Both the position numbers and the translations under genes were made by a program. DNA of 64,000 bases. Origin: Ornithinibacillus sp047228935. GTDB lineage: Bacteria; Bacillota; Bacilli; Bacillales; Amphibacillaceae. Location of the stretch: assembly GCF_047228935.1 (NCBI RefSeq), contig NZ_JBFEGG010000007.1, positions 1 through 64,000 on the forward strand, read 5' to 3'. The notes beneath the pieces were generated by a model, which saw only the letters and a list, made by a program, of their open reading frames with translations, ran no database searches and was not told the origin of the DNA. Every line of letters begins with the position of its first letter. Position 1 is the first letter of the stretch. Below, one piece after another: positions 15,919 through 24,449 of this stretch.

Positions 15919-16308
15919 ATGAAAAAGGTAATCACATACGGGACATTTGATCTACTTCATGTCGGGCATATTAATATTTTGCGCCGGGCAAAGGAACTTG
16001 GTGATTATTTAATTGTTGGTATATCTACTGATGAATTCAATAAAATTAAAAGAAAAGAAGCACATTATAGTTTTGAACATCGTAAATTTATCCTAGAAGC
16101 TATCCGTTACGTAGACAAGGTTATCCCGGAATACGCATGGGAACAAAAGGTGACCGACATTAAAACCTATGGAGTAGACACCTTCGTCATGGGGGACGAT
16201 TGGAAAGGTAAATTTGATGACTTAAAGAAACATTGTGACGTAATTTATTTGCCAAGAACTGAAGGAATCTCTACTTCCCTCATAAAAGAAAATATAAAAA
16301 AACAATAG
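15919..16308 (+). CDS. tagD: Glycerol-3-phosphate cytidylyltransferase
   Basis: TagD makes CDP-glycerol from CTP and glycerol 3-phosphate, the activated precursor of poly(glycerol phosphate) wall teichoic acid. The N-terminus KKVITYGTFDLLHVGHINIL contains the HxGH nucleotidyltransferase motif. RTEGISTSLI near the C-terminus is the conserved RTxGISTT-like motif. The ATG at 15919 with GGAG nine bases upstream gives 129 residues, the usual TagD length. An in-frame TTG at 15892 would add nine residues without support. It stands upstream of two LCP genes and tagA. Confidence 0.96.
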   Translation: MKKVITYGTFDLLHVGHINILRRAKELGDYLIVGISTDEFNKIKRKEAHYSFEHRKFILEAIRYVDKVIPEYAWEQKVTDIKTYGVDTFVMGDDWKGKFDDLKKHCDVIYLPRTEGISTSLIKENIKKQ

Positions 16309-16460
16309 TCAAAGTGAAACGTATTATATCTTTTTTCCGTCTAATTATTTACGAAAAAAGAAAGACCCACAATTTTAATCAGATTTTAATGTACAAAGTC
16401 TATTTTTATTGTAAAATAGTATAGATTGTTTTTATAGTTTAATAGAAGGGAACACTTGCG

Positions 16461-17504
16461 ATGGATAAACAAAACTCGGCGAGAACCCGAATGGAAAAAA
16501 GAAAGACAAAAAGTAAATCGAAGAAAAAGATCCTATATATTATATTTGCGCCTTTACTCATCCTTTTACTAGTCGGTGGGGGATTCCTCCTTAAATTTTA
16601 TGCGAAGGCTGAAGAGGTCATTTCACAGTCCTATGAAGATGATGGAAGAGATAAATCAAATCTAAGAGAAACACAGGTAGATCCGAAAAAGGACAATATC
16701 TCAATCTTAATTATCGGTGTGGATGAAAGTGAGAAACGTGGAAATATCGGTCATTCCCGATCCGATACGTTAATCCTTGCGACACTTAACAGGGAAGATA
16801 AGAGTGTGAAGTTAGTAAGTATTCCTCGTGACTCTTACGTATTCATTCCTGAAGTTGGCTACAACGACAAGATTACCCATGCTCATGCATTCGGTGGACC
16901 GAAAGCAACAATCGAAACAGTAGAAACACTACTAGATGTGCCAGTTGACTATTATGTAAAAGTTAACTTCCATGCTTTTGTTGAGGTTGTAGAGACAATA
17001 GGTGGTATAACAGTTGATGTACCATATGAGTTGTGGGAACAGGATTCAAACGATGTAAAAAATGCAATTCATTTACTACCTGGAGAACAAACACTTAATG
17101 GAGAAGAAGCACTTGCACTTGCACGTACAAGAAAATTAGATAATGATATTGAACGTGGAAAACGTCAAATGGAAATCATTAAAGCAACGATTAAACAGTC
17201 ATTATCAGTAAGTAACATTTTGAAACTCGACAACGTACTAGAAGCAGTTGGTTCAAATATGACGACGAATATGCCATTTGATGAAATGACTAGTCTGATG
17301 AGCTATGCAACAAGTGGTGGAAATCTCGGTTTTGAAACGATGTCTCTAGAAGGTTATGATTATATGCCAGAGTCAGTTTACTACTGGCAATTGGATGAAG
17401 CTGCGTTGGCAAAGACTAAACAAACGTTAAAGGAACATTTAGAAGTTGAATCCAATTTAACATCGAATACGAATCTCGATAATTCTGCTACAGATGTAAA
17501 TTAA
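16461..17504 (+). CDS. LCP (LytR-CpsA-Psr) family wall polymer ligase
   Basis: A 347-residue membrane-anchored enzyme. LCP proteins transfer undecaprenyl-linked teichoic acid or other glycopolymers onto peptidoglycan. A lysine/arginine-rich cytoplasmic N-terminus is followed by one transmembrane helix (ILYIIFAPLLILLLVGGGFL). The LCP domain follows: ILIIGVDESEKRG, RSDTLILATLN, SIPRDSYV, then LARTRKLDNDIERGKRQ with the conserved arginines. The neighbouring gene at 17680 is a paralogue. The nearby tagD and tagA genes suit a wall teichoic acid role. Confidence 0.93.
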   Translation: MDKQNSARTRMEKRKTKSKSKKKILYIIFAPLLILLLVGGGFLLKFYAKAEEVISQSYEDDGRDKSNLRETQVDPKKDNISILIIGVDESEKRGNIGHSRSDTLILATLNREDKSVKLVSIPRDSYVFIPEVGYNDKITHAHAFGGPKATIETVETLLDVPVDYYVKVNFHAFVEVVETIGGITVDVPYELWEQDSNDVKNAIHLLPGEQTLNGEEALALARTRKLDNDIERGKRQMEIIKATIKQSLSVSNILKLDNVLEAVGSNMTTNMPFDEMTSLMSYATSGGNLGFETMSLEGYDYMPESVYYWQLDEAALAKTKQTLKEHLEVESNLTSNTNLDNSATDVN

Positions 17505-17513
17505 ATCTTTCTG

Positions 17514-17546
17514 CCTCCTTTTTATAAGGAGGTGGATTTTATTTTT
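17514..17546 (+). terminator. Terminator after the first LCP gene
   Basis: CCTCCTT and AAGGAGG form a 7-bp stem with a 5-base loop, followed by TGGATTTTATTTTT. It separates the two LCP genes, so the second probably has its own promoter. Confidence 0.7.
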
Positions 17547-17679
17547 CCCTAAATATGTTAAAGTTATGAATAACTTATCACAATTTACCATTTAAAAATT
17601 ATTACACTAATTTATGAATGAATTTTTGCGAGGGACGACATGATAAATAGTCCAAACCTCCTCAAAGGAGATTTTTACT

Positions 17680-18657
17680 ATGCGAAGCAATTACACTCCG
17701 AGAGAAAACCCAACAAGAAGAAGGAAAAGGAAACTCAGAAAACGTGTTTTTCTTATTCCTATATTTGCGATTTTTCTTTTTGTTATTTGGCATTTTGTTT
17801 CATTATATAATACAGCAAATGATGTTATCGACAAATCTTTTGCTGATGATGGCAGAGATAAGTCAGACCTTAGAGAAGAAACTGTTGATCCTGGTGAAGA
17901 CAATGTATCCATATTAATAATCGGGGTAGATTCCAGCGAAAAACGAGAGGCATACGGTACCCCACGTTCTGATACGCTAATACTTGCTACCTTAAATAAA
18001 AAGGAAAAAAGCGTTAAGCTTGTTAGCATTCCTAGAGATTCTTTAGTGTATATTCCAGAGGTAGGCTATGAAACAAAGATTAATCATGCCCACGCGTATG
18101 GAGGAGCTAAAGCAACAATTGAGACGGTGGAAAATCTCCTCGAAATCCCAGTCGATTACTATGTAAAATTAAATTTTGAAGCATTTATTGATGTAGTGGA
18201 TACGATTAACGGTGTTACTGTAGAAGTTCCTTTTGAAATGTATGAACAAGATTCTCATGATACAAAAGGGGCAATCCACTTATTACCTGGAGAGCAGGTA
18301 TTAAATGGTGAGGAAGCGTTAGCCTTTGCTAGGACGAGGAAATATGATAATGATATTGAGCGCGGTAAACGACAACAGGAAATCCTAAAAGCCGTTATTA
18401 AAAAAACAATATCGTTAAATTCATTCTTTAAAATAGACAATGTTCTAGAAGCTGTCGGAGAGAATATGACGACCAATATGACCTTTAATGAAATCAAAAG
18501 TCTATCCTCCTACGGTACCGCTATGAAAAATATCGACATTGAAACTTTTTCATTGGAAGGACATGATTATCAACCAGGAAATACGTACTATTACCAACTT
18601 GATGAATTTAAATTATCAGAGACGAAAGAAATGCTAAAAAATCATCTTGGACTATAA
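17680..18657 (+). CDS. LCP (LytR-CpsA-Psr) family wall polymer ligase, second paralogue
   Basis: A 325-residue paralogue of the preceding LCP protein. It has a basic N-terminus, one transmembrane segment (VFLIPIFAIFLFVIWHFV), then ILIIGVDSSEKRE, RSDTLILATLN, SIPRDSLVYIPEVG and FARTRKYDNDIERGKRQQ. The two copies are closely similar over the whole LCP domain, which points to an old tandem duplication. RBS AAAGGAG precedes the ATG. Several LCP paralogues with overlapping function are normal in Bacillus. Confidence 0.93.
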   Translation: MRSNYTPRENPTRRRKRKLRKRVFLIPIFAIFLFVIWHFVSLYNTANDVIDKSFADDGRDKSDLREETVDPGEDNVSILIIGVDSSEKREAYGTPRSDTLILATLNKKEKSVKLVSIPRDSLVYIPEVGYETKINHAHAYGGAKATIETVENLLEIPVDYYVKLNFEAFIDVVDTINGVTVEVPFEMYEQDSHDTKGAIHLLPGEQVLNGEEALAFARTRKYDNDIERGKRQQEILKAVIKKTISLNSFFKIDNVLEAVGENMTTNMTFNEIKSLSSYGTAMKNIDIETFSLEGHDYQPGNTYYYQLDEFKLSETKEMLKNHLGL

Positions 18658-18700
18658 AGAGGTTGCTTAAAGGGATCATCCTTTTAAGCAACCTCTATTT
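18658..18700. terminator. Bidirectional terminator between LCP and tagA
   Basis: A long stem (AGAGGTTGCTTAAA with TTTAAGCAACCTCT, one bulge) lies between convergent genes. T-rich sequence follows on the plus strand. Confidence 0.75.
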
Positions 18701-19439
18701 ATTTTCCTCTTAATCTCATTCGTACCATGAATTCCACCGATTTCAAAATACGTTTCCAACGAAATGGCTCTTTCAATAACCGATATAGCCATTCCAAATT
18801 ATGCTTTATCCAGCTTTTAGGAGCACGTTTTAACTCTCCAGCAAGAATATCAAAGCTTCCACCTACACCAATAAATAATCCTTTAGAAAACTTATCGATA
18901 TAGTTATAAATCCATTCTTCCTGTTTCGGAGATCCTAACGCAACAAATACAATATCAGGATTGGTTTCCGAAGCATTATTAGCAATTTCTTCCCCATCTT
19001 CAAAATAGCCATGGTGGTTACCAGCAATTTTTATATGTTCATAACGCTTATTAATAACCTCAATCAGTCTATTATTAATATAATCCCTTGCACCTAAAAA
19101 GTAGCAAGATAACCCATTGTCATTGGCATATTCTAATAAATCGACCATTAACTCAAATCCAGGTATTCTTTCTAAAATTGGATTCTTTATATACCTTGAG
19201 GAAAGTACAATTCCTGCTCCATCAGGGACAATATAATCAGCCGACTGTATCACCTTTTTATAATGCTGGTCTTCTCTTGTTCGCATTACAATTTCTGGGT
19301 TCGGTGTTGCGATGAAAAATTTATCTTGTATTTGTAATCGGGGATAAATATGTTTGGTTAACAATTCTTGTTTTGTAATATTAACGAAATCAATATCCAT
19401 GATTGTTACCCGATTTATTTTGTTTTGTTCACTAGACAT
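18699..19439 (-). CDS. tagA: UDP-ManNAc:GlcNAc-PP-undecaprenol ManNAc transferase (WecG/TagA family)
   Basis: TagA adds ManNAc to GlcNAc-PP-undecaprenol, completing the linkage unit of wall teichoic acid. The protein shows VPDGAGIVLSSRY, FLGARDYINNRLIEVI, VALGSPKQEEWIYNY and VGGSFDILAGELKRAPKSW, all typical of the family. The ATG at 19439 with GAGAGG upstream gives 246 residues; a longer frame to 19499 lacks a ribosome site. The C-terminus (WLYRLLKEPFRWKRI) is the expected amphipathic membrane-binding tail. It faces the LCP genes convergently. Confidence 0.93.
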   Translation of the reverse strand: MSSEQNKINRVTIMDIDFVNITKQELLTKHIYPRLQIQDKFFIATPNPEIVMRTREDQHYKKVIQSADYIVPDGAGIVLSSRYIKNPILERIPGFELMVDLLEYANDNGLSCYFLGARDYINNRLIEVINKRYEHIKIAGNHHGYFEDGEEIANNASETNPDIVFVALGSPKQEEWIYNYIDKFSKGLFIGVGGSFDILAGELKRAPKSWIKHNLEWLYRLLKEPFRWKRILKSVEFMVRMRLRGK

Positions 19440-19684
19440 CTCGAACAACCTCTCACCCACTCTATAACAAGTCAAAACAAGTATATAGAATTTAATCAAC
19501 TAAAAGTTTATATTACCCATATTCTACCACTATAAATAGTAGCATGCCATGCTACAAAAATCCACAGATTTCGCAACTGGTCTAAATTATACAAGGCATA
19601 TCCAAAAAATACAATAGAAAGCCTTGTTCTTCTAAAAACTAGGCTACAGCCTAAAACCTATTCATATTATTAAGGGGTTTATCA

Positions 19685-19946
19685 TACAGGAAATATCGGG
19701 TATTAAAAGCTTACCATATAACCGGTGATCAAATAAATGCTATTGAAGCTCGATTTTCTTTATTCCCAGATGAAGAACTAAAAGGAAAAGCGAAATAATA
19801 TCAAATAGAGATATACTGCTGGGGAAATAATTTACGATTTAGCAGTAGAAGCCTTTGCTACGGTAAGACAAGCTTCTAATCATATGCAGGAGTTTGATCA
19901 CTTTGATGTCCAGCTTTTAAGAGATTACTTTATTAAACGAAGATAA
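19685..19946 (+). pseudogene. Decayed SecA N-terminal fragment
   Basis: Two reading-frame pieces match successive parts of the SecA N-terminus. The first (19685-19798) reads INAIEARFSLFPDEELKGKA. The second (19818-19946), in another frame, reads GEIIYDLAVEAFATVRQAS and then FDHFDVQLL. SecA has the same order: sDEeLkaKT, then DLLVEAFAvvReAs, then hFdVQLiGG. A frame change and stops interrupt it, and nothing of the ATPase motor domain remains. Given the neighbouring SLH and csaB genes, a lost secA2 is plausible, but the fragment cannot separate SecA1 from SecA2. Confidence 0.65.
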
Positions 19947-20266
19947 TGTCAACCGTGAAAGGAAGTACTTGTGGAAAGAATTGTTCCACTTAACATAGGA
20001 GTAAACTTCAGACAGAATCTTACTATGAAAGCCAATACTAATAAGCCATACACCTTTATTTTACCTTATGGATGCCGCCCAAAGGAGAATTTAACCTTTC
20101 TAGTTAGATGAACTATCCTATCCAAAAATAGTACTTTTTGATGTTTAGCTAATATAACACAAGATGTTAAGATAATATTGAATGCATTTTGTATTTTATT
20201 TTTTACTATGAATCTAGTAATCTATAACTATATAACAAACTAAATTTTTATAGGAGGATACGTAAC
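19947..20266 (+). other. Gene-free stretch before the SLH transglycosylase
   Basis: It holds a 37-codon open stretch (around 20001-20111, KPYTFILPYGCRPKENLTFL) that I do not recognise and that may also be decayed coding DNA. The last 100 bases are AT-rich and end in the GGAGGA ribosome site at about 20252-20257. No confident promoter was found. Confidence 0.35.
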
Positions 20267-21742
20267 ATGGGATTGAAATTCAAGGCTCTTTCATCACTCC
20301 TACTAATCATAGCTCTATTGATTATCCCTTCGACTGTGTTTGCAGATGCAGTAGATAATGTAAAGAACAGCTGTGATTATGAAATAGGTGAAAATGAAAA
20401 TCCTGGTCAAAGCAAATTGAACTGTCTTTTAACTGAAATGGCAATGGAGTATGATGTACCACCAGAAATCGTCAAAGCAATTGCTTGGGAGGAAACGAAT
20501 TGGAGACATTTCGATAGTAATGGTAATGTCATTATTTCCGATGATGATGGAATTGGTATCATGCAGATTACGAACCAATCTCAATATGATGAACAGCTTT
20601 TGATGGACGATATTGTTTATAATATTAAAGCTGGAGTAGAAATTCTAGATTCTATGTTTGATCGTAGAGATTTACCAACGATTAATTTAAAAAATCGTGA
20701 TTTCCTAGAGCATTGGTATTTTGCAATCATGGGGTATAATGGCACGAAGCCTAAAAACAGTCCTGTTTATCAAAGTACTGGTGAACGTAACTTAGATGCT
20801 TATCAGGAACAAGTCATTCAAAATATCGCAGATTATAGCTTTGTACAATTACAAGAGTTACCATTTACTCCTGCTGACTTTGAATATGATAGTAATAGTA
20901 GTGAGAACATTAACTTTGTCACGATGAAATACAATTTTGACCTTCCATTTACCAAGTCAAAGCATGATTTAACAGTTGGGGACAAAGCCATTACTACATC
21001 ATCTGTCAAATTAAGACCCGAACCAAATACACTAAGTTCTAATTACACAACAATTCCACAAGGTGAGATTATTACGATTACTGGATCTTTTGTATACGAT
21101 ACGAACCCTTTAAACAGTAATCAGTTTGTTTGGTACCCAGTAAAACGCAGTAATGGTCAGACTGGTTATGTTTCATCAAGCTACTTGAAATTCTGGTTTA
21201 AAGACGTGCCGAAGAATCATTATTCTGCAGAGTCGATAAATTATTTAGCAGACCGTGGGATCATTGCAGGTATTGGAAATGGAAATTTTGGTATGAACAC
21301 TCAATTAACTAGGGCACAAGTTGCGCTAATGGTTGTAAATGCAACGAACCTAGATACAAGTAATCGCCCAGCTTTAAATTTTACGGATGTACCTAGTAGC
21401 CACTTCTATTATGACGCCATTGCTACCGTAGTAGATGAAGGAATATTCTACGGAACTTCTAGTACTAAATTTAGTCCTGATTCACAATTTACTAGAAACC
21501 AAATGGTTACAGTGCTTCAACGAATTTATGATTTCCCAGATGCTTCTACTAATCATCCTTTTATCGATGTTCGTCAAGATCCGAATTCTGATTGGTATGA
21601 AGGTTCATTAAATAATCTTTATGAAGCTGGTATCGTAGCCGGTATCACAAACACTAAATTCGGTCCTCTAGAAAAAGTAAGTAGAGCTCAATTTGCGGCA
21701 TTTTTAGCTAGAGCTATGAACCCAGACTTCCGAATCCAATAA
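20267..21742 (+). CDS. SLH-anchored lytic transglycosylase-like protein with SH3 domain
   Basis: A 491-residue exported protein. Signal peptide 1-26 (cleavage after VFA). The transglycosylase SLT-like domain (about 50-195) has the catalytic glutamate region AIAWEETNWRHF (Glu76 likely), GIGIMQITN and FAIMGYNG. An SH3b domain (about 240-308) has VKLRPEPNTLSSNY and GYVSSSYLKF. Three SLH domains (about 310-491) end the protein. The SLH motif usually written TRAE reads LTRAQ, FTRNQ and SRAQ here. It probably cleaves peptidoglycan while bound to pyruvylated wall polymer made by CsaB. Confidence 0.88.
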   Translation: MGLKFKALSSLLLIIALLIIPSTVFADAVDNVKNSCDYEIGENENPGQSKLNCLLTEMAMEYDVPPEIVKAIAWEETNWRHFDSNGNVIISDDDGIGIMQITNQSQYDEQLLMDDIVYNIKAGVEILDSMFDRRDLPTINLKNRDFLEHWYFAIMGYNGTKPKNSPVYQSTGERNLDAYQEQVIQNIADYSFVQLQELPFTPADFEYDSNSSENINFVTMKYNFDLPFTKSKHDLTVGDKAITTSSVKLRPEPNTLSSNYTTIPQGEIITITGSFVYDTNPLNSNQFVWYPVKRSNGQTGYVSSSYLKFWFKDVPKNHYSAESINYLADRGIIAGIGNGNFGMNTQLTRAQVALMVVNATNLDTSNRPALNFTDVPSSHFYYDAIATVVDEGIFYGTSSTKFSPDSQFTRNQMVTVLQRIYDFPDASTNHPFIDVRQDPNSDWYEGSLNNLYEAGIVAGITNTKFGPLEKVSRAQFAAFLARAMNPDFRIQ

Positions 21743-21754
21743 TACTAATAATAA

Positions 21755-21797
21755 GGGAAAGTCCTCACCATAGTGGTGAAAGACTTTTCCCTTTTTT
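21755..21797. terminator. Bidirectional terminator between convergent SLH genes
   Basis: GGGAAAGTCCTCACCA pairs with TGGTGAAAGACTTTTCCC (one small bulge) and is followed by a T6 run on the plus strand. It serves the transglycosylase gene and perhaps the GH18 gene. Confidence 0.75.
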
Positions 21798-21799
21798 GA

Positions 21800-23425
21800 T
21801 TATCGTGCAGATTCAAATTCATTTGCCATGCGATTAATTAGAGAAGCCATTTCGGCTCTAAGCGACGAATTCTTCGGTCGGAATTCTCCATTTGGATACC
21901 CTGTAATGTAACCCTTTTGATTTAACGCCACGATTGCTTGATAAGACCACATATTTTGATTTATGTCGGTAAATGTTACTTCTGAACTTTCATCAATTGT
22001 ATACTTAAAAACATTGTATAGTAATGTAGCTAGCTCTTCCCTAGTTAACTTAGCATCCGGGTCAAAGGATGTTTTGGATTTTCCATTTACGTATCCTAAT
22101 TCCCGTGCAACCTCAATATCTTTTCGCGCCCAATGCCATTTCGTATCGGTGAATGTATATGATGATGGGGTATCATTCGCATGGCCAAGAGCTCGGACAA
22201 TAATCGATGCCCCTTCTGCTCTAGTCAATGTTTTGGTTGGTGCAAACTTCGTATTCGAAACCCCTGTCATCCAGCCTTTTTCTGATACGACATTAATACT
22301 TTCCTCAGCCCAATAATTAGCCGCCACATCACTAAAATAGATACTGTTTAACCATAACGAATAATAGTCCCATGTCTGCGCCGTTTCATGGCTAAGTGCC
22401 CAGGATCCTGTTCCTTTAATTCCATATTTACTTGGCATACGTAATTTCGCTTTTATCGCTTGTTCATTGTCATACCATAAGACATATTGCCCCGGAGTTA
22501 ACGTGGTATTCCCAATATAATATTCTCTTCCTACTGGTATGGTAAACGTTACTTTAGCTGATTTTCTTATTTCATCAAACTGTACATTACCATTGAAGGT
22601 CTTTATTAATTGTTCTACTCTAGTACTAGATAGGCCCATGCCAGCAATTGTTTTCCCTAAAGAAGTTGGTCCATCTGTTTTCCATAATCTACCGTAAAAT
22701 GGCAATCCCACAACAATCTTGTCTTTTGGTACCCCTTGATTTATGGCATATTGTATTGATTTTTCAAAAAACTGAATACTAGATACTGGCCCAACTGGGC
22801 TATCAGTTCCTTCCCAAGATTCGTCATAAGCCATAATCATGAGATAATCAGCATATTTCCCTAATGAATTATAATCATAAAAACCGTGCCAACCGGTTGC
22901 CCATCCATTCGGATTCGCTGCAGTTGCAACAGATATCTCTTTATGACTTGGAATATATTGTCTTAGTAGACGGATAAAATCTGTATGCTCATCCCTGTAA
23001 TCCCGTCCAACCCCTTCAATATCTACATTGACACCATCTAAATTATATTTCTCAACCGCTGCAGCAACTTCTTTCGCTAATGCTTCCCTTCGATTTAATC
23101 CATTAATTCCAGCTGTTCTGTTCCAGTGATTTGCGAGAAATGGAACGACCTTAATTCCCTGCTGATGCATCTGGTTAATAAATGAAGTATCCAGAGTCCA
23201 CGTTACGTCTAAATTTCCAGTTTCAGTTACATCGAAGTAATTAGGCGCTACGACATTCAAGCTTCCTTTTGTTTTTTCCACTTGACTAAAATAACCACTT
23301 GGACTACCGAAGAATATATACGACATATTAAACATTCCAGTTTGGGAGTGGAGTGACTTGCTAGGTGGTAAAATCATAAATAGTAAAACAAAAATAAGTA
23401 ACAATTTCCATTTTAGTTTTTTCAT
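21800..23425 (-). CDS. SLH-anchored GH18 glycoside hydrolase
   Basis: A 541-residue exported protein with an N-terminal signal (KLLLIFVLLFMILPPS). The GH18 domain (about 35-355) has the motif LDGVNVDIEG with catalytic Glu137, plus ISVATAANPNGWATG, LMIMAYDESWEG and KIVVGLPFYGRLWK. This arrangement resembles YaaH/chitinase-like enzymes acting on GlcNAc-containing polymers such as peptidoglycan. Three SLH domains (about 360-541) follow with LTRAE, LTREE and LRAE. A lipoprotein gene lies 14 bases upstream in the same direction, so the two are probably co-transcribed. Confidence 0.9.
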   Translation of the reverse strand: MKKLKWKLLLIFVLLFMILPPSKSLHSQTGMFNMSYIFFGSPSGYFSQVEKTKGSLNVVAPNYFDVTETGNLDVTWTLDTSFINQMHQQGIKVVPFLANHWNRTAGINGLNRREALAKEVAAAVEKYNLDGVNVDIEGVGRDYRDEHTDFIRLLRQYIPSHKEISVATAANPNGWATGWHGFYDYNSLGKYADYLMIMAYDESWEGTDSPVGPVSSIQFFEKSIQYAINQGVPKDKIVVGLPFYGRLWKTDGPTSLGKTIAGMGLSSTRVEQLIKTFNGNVQFDEIRKSAKVTFTIPVGREYYIGNTTLTPGQYVLWYDNEQAIKAKLRMPSKYGIKGTGSWALSHETAQTWDYYSLWLNSIYFSDVAANYWAEESINVVSEKGWMTGVSNTKFAPTKTLTRAEGASIIVRALGHANDTPSSYTFTDTKWHWARKDIEVARELGYVNGKSKTSFDPDAKLTREELATLLYNVFKYTIDESSEVTFTDINQNMWSYQAIVALNQKGYITGYPNGEFRPKNSSLRAEMASLINRMANEFESAR

Positions 23426-23439
23426 GAATAGCCTCCCCT

Positions 23440-24105
23440 CTAGTTTATGTCTTTTCTAAAGCTTGCTCGGAAAGTATATTCATTTTCCTCAATTAAAATT
23501 TCATATTGTAAGTGATAGTAAGGATAAACCATCTCTTTGACATTACTTAAATCTCCATTTGGACCGACACCGATTTCGTTAAAGAATGCATCGAGGTCAT
23601 GTATTTCATGCTCCGGATGTAACATCATAATAATTTGTGCCCAAGCAGCTAGCATCATCATTCTCTCTTGCTTCTCGCCTACACCACTTTTTACCTCAAG
23701 CGAAGTAACAGTTCCATTTTCTACCATAATATAGAGATTCATATTATTCGTTAGTGGGGCAAGATAAACTCCCTCAGCAGTTGAGACTCCTATGATTTCG
23801 CTAATATACAGTTCCGACAGTTGCATATCAGTAATTGCATTCCATCTATCTTTAAAGGTTTCAAATAAAAGTCTAGGAACTGGTATATCAGGTGTATTAC
23901 TAATATTCTCGATATTACTGGACCCGTTGTTTTCTTCTTGCGACCTAGGAATGGTTTTTTGAAGCGCCCTTGTCTCCAGATGAACATCCTCATCCCCTTG
24001 ATTCCGGTAAGGATCTAATCGATCAATATTTGGTGCAGAATTATCTGTATTGCATGCTGCAAGAGTTGATAATATGAAGAAAAATAGAGCTAATAGAATA
24101 CGCAT
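23440..24105 (-). CDS. Lipoprotein of unknown function
   Basis: A 221-residue protein with a lipoprotein signal: MRILLALFFFILSTLAAC, cysteine 18 as the lipidation site. A short low-complexity region (about 20-75) is followed by a mixed alpha/beta domain containing TAEGVYLAPLTNNMNLYIM and AWAQIIMMLHPEHEIHDLDAFFNEIG. I do not recognise the family. It should sit on the outer face of the membrane. Co-transcription with the GH18-SLH gene 14 bases downstream suggests an envelope role. Confidence 0.75.
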   Translation of the reverse strand: MRILLALFFFILSTLAACNTDNSAPNIDRLDPYRNQGDEDVHLETRALQKTIPRSQEENNGSSNIENISNTPDIPVPRLLFETFKDRWNAITDMQLSELYISEIIGVSTAEGVYLAPLTNNMNLYIMVENGTVTSLEVKSGVGEKQERMMMLAAWAQIIMMLHPEHEIHDLDAFFNEIGVGPNGDLSNVKEMVYPYYHLQYEILIEENEYTFRASFRKDIN

Positions 24106-24420
24106 AAATACACCTACCTATTTATCATTCATTTTTAGACTTCCCGATTTAAGTATAATAATGCTACCAAATAAGAATTGTTATTACAGTATATAATTCA
24201 GATAAAATGTAAATAGTTGAATGAACCAAATTATGGAAAAAGCCATGGCGAAAAAGAATAACGGCCGATTAAAAGAAACGAACCGTTTACGTTAAAATAT
24301 TTAATACAACAAAATTTGTTAATTATTGACGTGGCAATATAAAGTCAGCTCGTTAAGTATGGCGCTGTTGTAAGTAGTATATTTTCTAAAACTCTGTGGT
24401 TAAATACTATTTCTAATATA
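24106..24420. other. Gene-free region between the lipoprotein and SLH protease genes
   Basis: AT-rich, without a supported reading frame. It should carry the promoter of the minus-strand lipoprotein gene, but no motif stands out. Confidence 0.4.
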
Positions 24421-24446
24421 AAAAAAGTAAGAGGAGTTCCTCTTAC
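24421..24446 (-). terminator. Terminator of the SLH subtilase gene
   Basis: GTAAGAGGA and TCCTCTTAC form a 9-bp stem with a two-base loop, followed on the minus strand by T6. It begins four bases after the stop codon. Confidence 0.8.
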
Positions 24447-24449
24447 TTT

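Noticed and set aside
16461..18657. Tandem LCP genes as a novel repeat element
   Set aside because: They are diverged paralogues of a known family; duplication is common in Bacillus.
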